This document shows, piece after piece, positions 1-8,346 of a DNA stretch of 64,000 nucleotides; the first letter of the stretch is position 1; every line of letters starts with the position of its first letter. The stretch comes from Rosettibacter sp964572725 (GTDB taxonomy: Bacteria > Bacteroidota > Ignavibacteria > Ignavibacteriales > Melioribacteraceae). The DNA lies in the NCBI GenBank assembly GCA_964572725.1, contig CAZNFW010000010.1, forward strand, positions 8,371 through 72,370. Reading direction: 5' to 3'. The translations under genes were made by a program, and so were the position numbers. The notes beneath the pieces are model-generated. The model made no database searches. It saw only the letters and a program-made list of their open reading frames with translations, and was not told the origin of the DNA.

Positions 1-573
1 AAAGTTCAGGACCGCGAACAAGTTGTTCAAATCATTTCTTCAAACAAAGAAAGAAACTTAGAAATTGTAATTCTAAGAAATAATGATACAATAAAAACAA
101 TTGTTAATCCCGGCATTGAAGGAAAAATTGGAATAGCAATAAGTGACGTTTATACAGGAGAATTTGAATATAAAACTTATGGTGTAATCTCTGCATTTAC
201 ACACAGTGTTGCCAATATTGGCAATTATACTGTTTTAACTCTCAGCATGCTTAAAAAAGTTATTACCGGGAAAATTCCTTTTAATCAGGCATTTGGAGGA
301 CCGGTTAAAATTGCACAATATGCTGCTAAATCTGCTGATTCAGGTACAATTTCATTTCTCTATTTTCTTGCTATGCTTAGTTTGAGTCTTGCAATTATTA
401 ATATTCTTCCATTCCCGGCACTTGATGGCGGACATTTTATAATAATTTTCCTTGAAGGAATTTTTAGAAGAGAACTTCCATTAAAAGTTAAAATTGCAAT
501 ACAGAATGCAGGATTTATAATTTTACTTTTACTTATGGCTTTCATTATTTATAATGATTTAATAAGTCTTTGA
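1..573 (+). CDS. rseP: RseP-like site-2 metalloprotease, C-terminal part (5' truncated)
   Basis: The reading frame is open from base 1, so the N-terminus with the HExxH zinc site lies outside the window. What remains begins in a PDZ-like domain, passes through the GGPVKIA region, and reaches a membrane segment with NILPFPALDGGH, which carries the conserved LDG motif whose Asp is a zinc ligand in M50 proteases. A last membrane helix ends the protein. Family members cleave anti-sigma factors or signal peptides within the inner membrane. The family assignment is firm; the substrate in this organism is unknown. The ECF sigma/anti-sigma pair elsewhere in the window could be a client, but that is speculation. 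Confidence 0.9.
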   Translation, partial: KVQDREQVVQIISSNKERNLEIVILRNNDTIKTIVNPGIEGKIGIAISDVYTGEFEYKTYGVISAFTHSVANIGNYTVLTLSMLKKVITGKIPFNQAFGGPVKIAQYAAKSADSGTISFLYFLAMLSLSLAIINILPFPALDGGHFIIIFLEGIFRRELPLKVKIAIQNAGFIILLLLMAFIIYNDLISL

Positions 574-598
574 TTTACTTGTTCTTTTGTACTTCCGC

Positions 599-679
599 GC
601 TTCTGAAAATTTAAGTCACATCAATAAACCCAACATGCCAAAAGCATGGCCCAAGCGGGATAATTAAGTTTTCAGAAGC
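599..679 (+). promoter_or_regulatory. Structured leader RNA candidate before the TonB-dependent receptor
   Basis: A 16-bp stem closes this element: 599-614 pairs with 664-679. The only non-Watson-Crick position (610 with 668) is a U.G wobble when read as plus-strand RNA and would be an A-C mismatch on the minus strand, which favours a plus-strand transcript. Inside lies a second hairpin, CATGC (634-638) with GCATG (644-648), and CCC (629-631) can face GGG (657-659). It ends 70 nt before the receptor start. I could not match it to cobalamin, TPP, FMN, SAM or other riboswitch cores that I know; a MITE-like or REP-like palindrome is the main alternative. Confidence 0.45.
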
Positions 680-749
680 AGGCTACTACCAGTCTTATAA
701 AAATTTATGTTTACTCACTTTTTTGTTCATAAAATAAACAGGAGGATAA

Positions 750-2567
750 ATGAAAAGAACAACTCTTCTTTTATTATTCTATTTAGTTGTTAATCAATCA
801 AGCACATACTCACAAGAAAAAGAATATAAATTAAACGATGTTGTTGTAACAGCTTATAGAACACCCGTTGAATATTTAAGATTGTCACGTTCTGTGACAA
901 TTTTAGATTATGAGGATATAAAAAATTTACCTGTTAATAATATCCAGGATTTACTTCAATACATAAATACGATTGATTTAAAAGTGCGGGGCACGGAAGG
1001 AATCCAGGCAGATGCTGGAATTAGAGGAGGAACTTTTGAACAAACATTAATAATGATTGATGGAGTTAAATTAATTGATCCACAAACAGGTCATCACAAT
1101 TTAAATTTGCCAATTTCACTTGAGAATGTAGAACGAATTGAAGTTTTAAAAGGACAGGGCTCCAGAACTTTTGGTGCAAATGCATTTGGAGGTGCAATAA
1201 ACATTATTACTAAAAAATCAAAAGAAAAGAGTTTTTCAATTTCTGCACTTGGCGGTGAAAATGGATTATACGACATTAACTTATCTTCTTCTTATCCAAT
1301 CAGCATAACAGGAAATAATTTTACTTTTTCAAAAAAGAAATCAAATGGATACAGAGAAAATACTAATTTTGATATAACATCATTTTCAATTGGACAAAAT
1401 TTAAAAATCAATAAAAATCCTATTAATCTTTTCTTTGGCTACGTTGATAAAAAATTTGGTGCATATAATTTTTATTCCGATCGCTTTCCAAATCAATGGG
1501 AACACACAACAACAAAAATTTTCAGTTCTTCTGCTGAATTTGGAAATGAAAAAATTAATTTATCTCCAAAAATTTTCTGGAGAAGAAATGATGATGATTA
1601 TATACTCGATAAAACTCGTCCTGATTGGTATCACAATATTCATAAAACTTATTCTTACGGATTTGAAATTCAAGCATCAGTTAAATCTTCTTATGGTATA
1701 ACAAGTATCGGCAGTGAATTAACAAAAGATGAAATAAAAAGTTCTAATCTGGGTTCACATCAAAGAAGTAAAGGAGGATTTTTTCTTGAACATTTAAATG
1801 ATTCTTATAAAAATTTTACAGCTTCTGCAGGAATATTTATTTACAATTATTCAAGCATAGGCTGGAAAGTATGGCACGGTGCAGATGTATCTTATAAAAT
1901 TTCTAATATGTCAAAAGTTTTTGCTTCCTACGGAAAAGCATTTAGAATACCAACATTTACAGAACTTTATTACACAAGTCCCGCTAATATGGGAAATCCA
2001 GAATTAAAGCATGAAGAAACAACAAATTATGAAATTGGATTTTCATCATTTCATAAAATCTTTTTGGTTGATTTGAGCCTTTTTATGAAAGATGGCAAAA
2101 ATATTATTGACTGGGGAAGAATTTCCAAAGATGAACCATGGAAAGTTGAAAACATTGCTGAAGTAAAAACTTATGGAACCGAAATTAATCTGCAACTTTT
2201 ACCTCAAAAAATTGACAATAGAATACCAATAAAAAAAGCTGAAATTAATTATACTTATTTAACCATGAATAGAACAACAGGAAAATATGAATCAAAATAT
2301 CTCTTGGATTATTTGCAGCATCAACTTATACTAAATATAAATCATGAACTGCCATTTAGCTTTGAACAGAACTGGTTTTTCAGATATGAAAAAAGAATAA
2401 ACTTTAATTCTTACTTAATTGTCGATTCACAAATCAGCACTCACATAAATAAGTTTTATATTTTTATCCGAGCAACTAATTTATTCAACAAAGAATATTC
2501 TGATTTTGCTGGACTTCCACTGCCCGGCAGATGGATAAGTTCTGGTATTAAATATCAAATTTTATAA
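750..2567 (+). CDS. TonB-dependent outer-membrane receptor (BtuB-like size)
   Basis: This is an outer-membrane active transporter. It has a signal peptide (about residues 1-21, ending ...STYSQ), a TonB box-like NDVVVTA just after it, a plug domain to about residue 160 with typical motifs (GIRGGTFEQTLIMIDG, VERIEVLKGQGS, GGAINIITKK), and a beta-barrel to the C-terminus ending in an aromatic-rich strand. At 605 residues it has the size of BtuB-type vitamin or siderophore receptors, without the extra N-terminal domain of SusC proteins. A strong AGGAGG lies 4 nt before ATG. The structured element at 599-679 may regulate it. The substrate cannot be read from the sequence; cobalamin or a metal chelate is plausible. 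Confidence 0.88.
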   Translation: MKRTTLLLLFYLVVNQSSTYSQEKEYKLNDVVVTAYRTPVEYLRLSRSVTILDYEDIKNLPVNNIQDLLQYINTIDLKVRGTEGIQADAGIRGGTFEQTLIMIDGVKLIDPQTGHHNLNLPISLENVERIEVLKGQGSRTFGANAFGGAINIITKKSKEKSFSISALGGENGLYDINLSSSYPISITGNNFTFSKKKSNGYRENTNFDITSFSIGQNLKINKNPINLFFGYVDKKFGAYNFYSDRFPNQWEHTTTKIFSSSAEFGNEKINLSPKIFWRRNDDDYILDKTRPDWYHNIHKTYSYGFEIQASVKSSYGITSIGSELTKDEIKSSNLGSHQRSKGGFFLEHLNDSYKNFTASAGIFIYNYSSIGWKVWHGADVSYKISNMSKVFASYGKAFRIPTFTELYYTSPANMGNPELKHEETTNYEIGFSSFHKIFLVDLSLFMKDGKNIIDWGRISKDEPWKVENIAEVKTYGTEINLQLLPQKIDNRIPIKKAEINYTYLTMNRTTGKYESKYLLDYLQHQLILNINHELPFSFEQNWFFRYEKRINFNSYLIVDSQISTHINKFYIFIRATNLFNKEYSDFAGLPLPGRWISSGIKYQIL

Positions 2568-2573
2568 ACAACA

Positions 2574-2609
2574 AAATGGGGTAAACAAAATTTATAGTTT
2601 ACCCCATTT
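2574..2609. terminator. Bidirectional terminator between convergent genes
   Basis: A perfect 13-bp inverted repeat (AAATGGGGTAAAC at 2574-2586 and its complement at 2597-2609) with a 10-nt loop lies between the receptor stop at 2567 and the convergent gene ending at 2620. The A/T-rich stem base supplies a U run in both directions. Confidence 0.85.
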
Positions 2610-2619
2610 AATTCTAAAC

Positions 2620-3177
2620 TCAAGGAATAATATAATAACTTATTCCAGCACCAAATCTTAAATTGTTAGCACTTTTGCTAATGTTATTACGTAAAATAAT
2701 TGAATAAGAAACAAATGGTTCGAAAGCAATTTCCTTACTCAAAAAATAATTTAATCCACCCGTGAAATAAATTTGCGTTCTATCAAAATTACTTTGAAAG
2801 ACTTTTTGATAGTCTACGCCTGCTCCTATAAATGGAATAAACTTTTTAGCATTAAAATAATAACGGAAAAAGGAACCAATCGAAAAATGTTTGTAGTATG
2901 ATTTTTCAATAATATTTTCTGTTTCATATTTTAATTCATAATACGAAAAGCCAACCTTGCCAGAAATCAAAATATTATCTGTAATAAAATATCCTATTGA
3001 TGGAGCAATAGATAAATTAAATATTTTTTCACTTGATTTTTCGTAATCATAATTTGAATAGCTGATATCAATATTTCCACCCAAAGTATAAATATTTCTT
3101 TTAAGAGGATTCTGACAGAATAATGTTGTGGAAAATATAACTGAGATTAATATGAAAAATAATTTTGAAAAGTTCAT
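2620..3177 (-). CDS. Small outer-membrane beta-barrel protein
   Basis: The 185-residue product starts with a signal peptide (hydrophobic core LFFILISVIFSTTLF, then CQNP) and continues as alternating amphipathic strands rich in Tyr, Phe and Gly (SIGYFITDNILISGKVGFSYY, FIPFIGAGVDYQ, LRFGAGISYYIIP). This is the pattern of the 8-strand OmpX/OmpW-like porin family beta-barrel found in Bacteroidota. It is read convergently with the TonB receptor and lies 109 nt after yraN, so it probably has its own promoter. The Cys right after the signal core could be read as a lipobox, but its context (TTLFC) is poor. Function is unknown; structural, adhesion or small-molecule roles are all possible. Confidence 0.7.
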   Translation of the reverse strand: MNFSKLFFILISVIFSTTLFCQNPLKRNIYTLGGNIDISYSNYDYEKSSEKIFNLSIAPSIGYFITDNILISGKVGFSYYELKYETENIIEKSYYKHFSIGSFFRYYFNAKKFIPFIGAGVDYQKVFQSNFDRTQIYFTGGLNYFLSKEIAFEPFVSYSIILRNNISKSANNLRFGAGISYYIIP

Positions 3178-3286
3178 GATTTTTCCCTCATATTCTTGAA
3201 ATTGAAGTTATTATTATTGTGCAGGAATTATTTTCCCCTCAAATTTGACTTCAACTTACCAAAATTAAAACTTTTTGCAATGATTT

Positions 3287-3643
3287 TTAAATAACATTTA
3301 TATAATGATTTATTTGCGGCTTCTGATCAGGCAGATGTAAAATTGAAATAACATCTATTCTGCATGACTGGTCGTAAATATTTTTTTGATAAATGTAAGC
3401 TTCTGCAGTTTTTCTGATTTGATTTTTCTTATTCTTTGTAATTGAATCTTCGGGATATCCATATTCGAGTGATTTTCTGTATTTAACTTCGATAAAAACA
3501 ATAATGTCACCGTCTTTCGCAATTATATCAATCTCACCATGTCCATATTGATAATTTCTTTCTAAAATTTGATAACCAAGCTCTGAGATAAATTTGCATG
3601 CAATTTCTTCGCCTTCTTTCCCGGTTTTTCTTTTATTTTTCAT
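3287..3643 (-). CDS. yraN: YraN/UPF0102 family nuclease-like protein
   Basis: This 118-residue protein carries the hallmarks of the UPF0102 family: the GKEGEEIACKFI start, then NYQYGHGEIDIIAKDGD and IVFIEVKYR, which form the GExD...(E)VK restriction-endonuclease-like core. Full family length. It starts 4 nt after the rnhB stop, the common rnhB-yraN neighbourhood in bacteria. The biochemical role is still poorly defined; the fold implies a nuclease or DNA-processing function. Confidence 0.9.
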   Translation of the reverse strand: MKNKRKTGKEGEEIACKFISELGYQILERNYQYGHGEIDIIAKDGDIIVFIEVKYRKSLEYGYPEDSITKNKKNQIRKTAEAYIYQKNIYDQSCRIDVISILHLPDQKPQINHYINVI

Positions 3644-3647
3644 TCTT

Positions 3648-4262
3648 TCAAATAATATTCTTTAAAAAAGATCTTCTATGAAATGGCGTAATGCCATAAT
3701 TTTTTATTGCTTGAATGTGTGACTTTGTTGGATAACCTTTATTTCTTTCCCACAAATATGCTGGATATTCAAGAGCTGCTTCCCTCATAATTCTGTCTCG
3801 AGTAACTTTTGCTAAAATTGATGCTGCTGCAATTGAAAATGATTTTGAATCACCTTTTACAATGGTTTTTATCATACTATCATCAAATGAAAAAGATTTG
3901 TTGCCGTCAATTAATACTAAATGTGGTTTAACTGTAAGATTTTCTACAGCATTTTTCATTGCTTTAAGAGTTGCCTGCAAAATATTTATTTCATCTATTT
4001 CGTTATGATTAATAATACCAACAGCATAGCTTATACAATTATGAATTATCCATTCATAAAGATTTTCTCTAATTTTTTCAGAAAGTTTTTTTGAATCATT
4101 AATTTGAGGATGAAAAACATTTTTATCAAAAATTACAGCTGCAGCTACAACGGGACCTGCAATAGGTCCTCTTCCTGCTTCGTCAACGCCGGCAATGTGT
4201 TTAATTTTTTTTGTTATAAATGAATTATCAAATACTTTGAGCGAATTATAATGCATTGACAT
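3648..4262 (-). CDS. rnhB: Ribonuclease HII
   Basis: Cleaves the RNA strand of RNA-DNA hybrids and removes single ribonucleotides from DNA. The protein contains HIAGVDEAGRGPIAGPVVAAA, with the first catalytic Asp-Glu, then NDSKKLSE, HLVLIDGNK and ILAKVTRDRIM, all diagnostic for the type 2 enzyme. The open frame extends to an ATG at 4316, but the extra 18 residues are hydrophobic and unlike the family; the ATG at 4262 (or 4256) gives the usual length of about 200 residues. No good ribosome binding site marks either start, so the start is uncertain. It sits between an Omp85 gene and yraN, all on the same strand. Confidence 0.92.
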   Translation of the reverse strand: MSMHYNSLKVFDNSFITKKIKHIAGVDEAGRGPIAGPVVAAAVIFDKNVFHPQINDSKKLSEKIRENLYEWIIHNCISYAVGIINHNEIDEINILQATLKAMKNAVENLTVKPHLVLIDGNKSFSFDDSMIKTIVKGDSKSFSIAAASILAKVTRDRIMREAALEYPAYLWERNKGYPTKSHIQAIKNYGITPFHRRSFLKNII

Positions 4263-4328
4263 TCGAACTAATTTTATTTCAAAAAGTAATTGAAAATTAT
4301 TAAGAAAAAAAATCATGGAATTAAAATA

Positions 4329-6077
4329 TCAGAACCCGCTGATTAAACCAAAATGAATTTTTCCCTGAGAAAAAGAATCACCTTTTGCAAGAGCAAAACT
4401 TACACTTAATATTCCTATTCCTGTTTCTACATTTATTCCAAATCCATAACCCACTTTATATTCTCCTGAAGCATTATTATTAAAATTATTGCGTGAAATA
4501 TAGCCAGTATCAAAAAACAAAAAAGTATAAGTTTTATTTGAGAGCAGCAATCTGTATTCAATATTCGACCATAAAATGCGTGTGCCTGAAAATTGTTTTT
4601 CCCGATATCCGCGTAATGAATTTGCTCCTCCGAGTAAATATAAATCGCTGATTTCAATATATGAACCTTTCAATTGTCGTGCATGCACTTTTAATGCTGC
4701 AACTTGATTTGAAAATAATTCTTTAAAAAACTCAAAATCAATTTCTAATCTTTGAAGGTTTAATTCAGTCTTTGTTTCATCTGTAAAGAATTCTTTTGGT
4801 CCATTAATTTTTTTAATTGAATACTTGTAAGCATTACTAAACAAAATTCCTTTGGTAGTTGAGTAATAATCATCTCTTGTATCAATCTTAAAATTTATAC
4901 CTGTAGTGATTGATGAAGAATTAAATACGGTAAAAACTTTATCTTTCCTTTCAATCGGAATAGTTAATTGCGAATTAAACAAAATGGATGCTGAAATTTC
5001 AGAAGCTGCTAAATATTCCAATGTGCCTTCATAATTCCGCTGGATGTATGTTGAATCCTGAATTCTCTGAAACATGCTTCCTGATAAATTAAAGGGATAA
5101 TTAAAAATCCATGGTTCAGAATATTTAAGTTCAAGTTCCTGTGTATTTCGATTTTCTCTTTGCCACCTTATCAAAGCGTTTCTTCCTGTCCCAAATAAAT
5201 TTCTAAATCCAAGATTGATATAACCTGTAAAGTAGCCTCTTTCTTTACCGCTGGAGGGAATATATCCAATTATTCCATCAAAATTGTTTGTAACTTTTTC
5301 TTTTACTGATATTTTCAAAACCCCTTCATTTTTATTATTGATAAAAAAAGCTGGAGCTTCTATTTGTTCAAAAAAATTTAGCCTGTTTAATTTTGCAGGA
5401 ATATCATCAATTTTTTTTTGATTATACTCATCACCAAAATTTAATCCGAGCTCTCTAAGTATAACTTTATCCTTTGTTTTATTATTCCCTTCAATTTCGA
5501 TGCGGTTTATAATTCCTTTAATTCCTTTATCAATATTCAAAAATATATCAGCATAATTTTTTTTTGATATGGAATCAGAATAAAAATAAACTGAATTTAT
5601 TTTTACTGATGCAAATGGATAACCGTTGTTTTCATAATAATCAAGAACATTGCTGATTGCATTTTCAAAAAGTTCTTTTGAAAATACTTGCCAGAATAAT
5701 GGTGAAAAAATTTTTGATAAATAAGCCGAATCTTTAGCATCACAGTTAAACTTAATATTTGATATAAATGCGGGATTATTTTCCTTAATGTTGATTAGTA
5801 AATTTATCTTTGATGAATCAACATTCTGCAATATAGTTATCACATCGGCAAAATAATAACCCTGTTCTTGAAGAGCAGCTAAAATATTTTTCTTAATGGA
5901 ATCTTCAAAGCCCTCGAATATTTTTGCCCCTTTTGAAATGCCTGCCCATCTTAAATAATCTTTTTCAGAATATACATTGTTTCCATGAATTTCTATAGAA
6001 TTTATAATTTGTGCAAAAATTGTTTGGTAAAAGAAAAAACAAAAAATAATCTGTATTCTAATACTTTGGCGTGTCAT
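4329..6077 (-). CDS. Omp85/BamA-family outer-membrane protein
   Basis: The 582-residue protein has a signal peptide (IIFCFFFYQTIFAQ), POTRA repeats in the first 280 residues (INSIEIHGNNVYSEKDYLRWAG..., a second one around IKFNCDAKDS, and GIINRIEIEGNNKTKDKVILRELGL), and an Omp85 beta-barrel in the second half with GSMFQRIQDSTYIQRNYEG and LGGANSLRGYREKQFSG, the latter matching the surface-antigen motif (G.s.RGY). It is shorter than housekeeping BamA (near 800 residues), so it is more likely a TamA-like or accessory Omp85 protein. Its start lies inside the end of the kinase gene (20-nt overlap), indicating translational coupling. Confidence 0.85.
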   Translation of the reverse strand: MTRQSIRIQIIFCFFFYQTIFAQIINSIEIHGNNVYSEKDYLRWAGISKGAKIFEGFEDSIKKNILAALQEQGYYFADVITILQNVDSSKINLLINIKENNPAFISNIKFNCDAKDSAYLSKIFSPLFWQVFSKELFENAISNVLDYYENNGYPFASVKINSVYFYSDSISKKNYADIFLNIDKGIKGIINRIEIEGNNKTKDKVILRELGLNFGDEYNQKKIDDIPAKLNRLNFFEQIEAPAFFINNKNEGVLKISVKEKVTNNFDGIIGYIPSSGKERGYFTGYINLGFRNLFGTGRNALIRWQRENRNTQELELKYSEPWIFNYPFNLSGSMFQRIQDSTYIQRNYEGTLEYLAASEISASILFNSQLTIPIERKDKVFTVFNSSSITTGINFKIDTRDDYYSTTKGILFSNAYKYSIKKINGPKEFFTDETKTELNLQRLEIDFEFFKELFSNQVAALKVHARQLKGSYIEISDLYLLGGANSLRGYREKQFSGTRILWSNIEYRLLLSNKTYTFLFFDTGYISRNNFNNNASGEYKVGYGFGINVETGIGILSVSFALAKGDSFSQGKIHFGLISGF

Positions 6078-7026
6078 CGATAATTTTCATTTTCTTGCCT
6101 ACTGGTTCAATAACAATATCGAATAAATATTTTTCATATTCATGTTTAGCAACATTACAGGTTTCTAATTTTGCTGCGTTGGCAATTCCAAGAGAAGTAG
6201 CAATTTTAACAAAATCATCAAAGACCAATGAATTTTCCATGCCATAAGCTATTCCAGCAGTAAAAGCATCACCGCTTCCTGTAGAATCTATAGAATCAAC
6301 TAATGGAAAAGAAATTTTATAAATAAAGTCGAATTTAGAAGCGAAAAAATAATTTGCACCATCGGTGAGAAAACCAAGTTTAATTCCTTTTGCATAAAGA
6401 TTTTTTAAGTAATTAATTTTTTCTTCATCACTATGCAATTTTATTGAAAGAGATTCTTCTACTTCAGAAACATTATTATGAACAACCGTAGGCGATGCAT
6501 TTAAGCAATCATTTAAATGTTCGCCATAAGTATCAAGGATTGAAATTTTATCATATTTGTTTGCAAGTTCAATTCCGTATTTGAAAACAGAATTTGTTTC
6601 AGCGCAGGGTGAGCTTCCAGAAAACACCACAATAGAACAATTTTGAATCATTCTTTCAAGTTTATTTTTGAATTCATTAACTTCTTCGCTGGATATTTTA
6701 CTGTTGAAACCAAAAAATGTTGTTATTCTCTTTGTATCATTTTCAATAATAATATCTGCAATTCGAGTTTCTGATTTTATCGATTGAATTGAAAAATTAA
6801 TTTTTTCTTCTGCCAAAATTGACCTTAAAATCTTTCCATTATTTCCGCCTAAAAAAGTTAGAGCAGAATTTTGAACTCCAAGAAAATTTAATTGCCTGCT
6901 AACATTTATTCCTTTGCCGCCAGCAGCATATTTTTCATCAATGCATCTATTGTTTTTGCCCAGTTGAACAGAATGAAAAAATAATCTTCTTTCGAGCAAT
7001 GGATTAAGTGTTACTGTCAGAATCAT
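6058..7026 (-). CDS. PfkB-family sugar kinase, 1-phosphofructokinase-like
   Basis: An ATP-dependent kinase of the ribokinase/PfkB superfamily. The N-terminus (MILTVTLNPLLERRLFF, then KYAAGGKGINVSRQL) is typical of the 1-phosphofructokinase/tagatose-6-phosphate kinase branch, where family members begin with I.TvTlNPa.D. The C-terminal signature DSIDSTGSGDAFTAGIAYG contains the anion hole and catalytic Asp. Length (322) is normal. The usual Asp of the NPA.D motif is Glu here (NPLLER), so the exact substrate is open. It overlaps the Omp85 gene by 20 nt, an odd functional pairing that may only reflect operon packing. Confidence 0.85.
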   Translation of the reverse strand: MILTVTLNPLLERRLFFHSVQLGKNNRCIDEKYAAGGKGINVSRQLNFLGVQNSALTFLGGNNGKILRSILAEEKINFSIQSIKSETRIADIIIENDTKRITTFFGFNSKISSEEVNEFKNKLERMIQNCSIVVFSGSSPCAETNSVFKYGIELANKYDKISILDTYGEHLNDCLNASPTVVHNNVSEVEESLSIKLHSDEEKINYLKNLYAKGIKLGFLTDGANYFFASKFDFIYKISFPLVDSIDSTGSGDAFTAGIAYGMENSLVFDDFVKIATSLGIANAAKLETCNVAKHEYEKYLFDIVIEPVGKKMKIIDDTPKY

Positions 7027-7060
7027 CTTAAGATATTTTTTGTTAAAAACAAGAATTTAT

Positions 7061-8335
7061 TCAGGGTCTATAACCAGGCCAGCGGCTGTAGTCTGGATTT
7101 ATTAATCTATAATCACCAAAGCCTGTCTGGTCAACAAATATAAATGAGCGATTTAATTCATAATAATCCCAGATTTCGTATGGTCTTGAATTAGGTTCAA
7201 GCGGATGACGCTCAACATAACTTGGAGGACCGAATGTTATATAAATCATCCCCATATCCGAACGCCAGCCTTCGCGTCCCCATCCTTTGAAATTTTTATT
7301 TGCATATTCCACTCTTCTATAATATTCAATCAGGATAGGATTTTCATCCATCTTGGGATTAGGTTTTCTTTTTTCCCAGAATGCAAGAAAGCGCTCTAAT
7401 TTTTCTTCGTATGTTTTTCCTTCTTTAATAAAACTTAATTCATTGGGACTCGCAATATAAATCATCTGTTCTATGGCTTTATCTATATCATCAATTGATT
7501 GAGGCAATCCAGTAATTATTGAATGCAATTTTTTTTCTGTATAAGTAAGATTATTATTTTCTATATCTTTTAGATTTATTGTGCATTTATAATCTCCTAA
7601 TTTAAAATTGGTATTTTCAAAAGTATAAAATATTGGATTAGTGCCCTGTTTAATTTTATATGGTTCTTCCTGTTTAATTGAGGAATTATTTTTCAAGTCT
7701 TCGAGTATGTATTCAAGAACAATGTCTCTATCTGTATTAGAATAAATCTCAAAATAAATTGGCAAATTTCTAGTTCTGTTTGTTACAGTTTTAGAAACAT
7801 TTGGAACAATTTTTTCTCCCGCTGTATCTTTTACAACTTCGGTAACAAAAATAATATCACTCAAACTAATAGAATCTGAAATGGGATTGACTTTGATGTT
7901 AAAATCCAATGAATAACTTTTACGTGAATCATTATCTTCGAGTATGCATTTAAGAAAATATTCTCCCGGTACAAAATCGAAGGTTTTATAAGAAAGATTA
8001 AAATTATTTTTTGAAATTGTATTTTCAAAATTATCAGTGCTTACTTTTTCCTTCCAGATTCTTTCGAATAATATATTTTTTTTGTCTTTATCATAAAATA
8101 TTAATGATAAATTATAACTTGCATTAAAATTATTGTCCTGTTTAACAAATTGAATACTGGTGTATGGAACCTGAATAAACACATCCAGGCGGGTTTTAGC
8201 TGGTGTTGAATCTATATAATTAGCAAAATCAACAAAGAATGCTTGCTGCTTAAACTGGCTTACTCCACTCGAAGATTCAACTTGAGCATACAAATAGCCG
8301 CTAATTAAAATCATAAAAAAAATAATTCTTTTCAT
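7061..8335 (-). CDS. GWxTD-domain secreted protein
   Basis: A 424-residue exported protein with signal peptide (IIFFMILISGYLYAQ), two or three beta-sandwich segments, and a C-terminal GWxTD domain recognised by GWGREGWRSDMGMIYITFGPP followed by YEIWDYYELNRSFIFVD and a closing DYSRWPGYRP. This domain is known mainly from Bacteroidota/Chlorobi, Acidobacteriota and related deep lineages; its function is not established. The Thr of the name-giving motif is Ser here. A Shine-Dalgarno-like AAGGA precedes ATG. It lies between rimO and the PfkB kinase in the same operon. Confidence 0.8.
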   Translation of the reverse strand: MKRIIFFMILISGYLYAQVESSSGVSQFKQQAFFVDFANYIDSTPAKTRLDVFIQVPYTSIQFVKQDNNFNASYNLSLIFYDKDKKNILFERIWKEKVSTDNFENTISKNNFNLSYKTFDFVPGEYFLKCILEDNDSRKSYSLDFNIKVNPISDSISLSDIIFVTEVVKDTAGEKIVPNVSKTVTNRTRNLPIYFEIYSNTDRDIVLEYILEDLKNNSSIKQEEPYKIKQGTNPIFYTFENTNFKLGDYKCTINLKDIENNNLTYTEKKLHSIITGLPQSIDDIDKAIEQMIYIASPNELSFIKEGKTYEEKLERFLAFWEKRKPNPKMDENPILIEYYRRVEYANKNFKGWGREGWRSDMGMIYITFGPPSYVERHPLEPNSRPYEIWDYYELNRSFIFVDQTGFGDYRLINPDYSRWPGYRP

Positions 8336-8346
8336 TTTATTAATCC

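Noticed and set aside
599..679. Cobalamin riboswitch before a BtuB-sized receptor
   Set aside because: The conserved GCCACTG core and the B12-box sequence are absent; only the genomic position fits.
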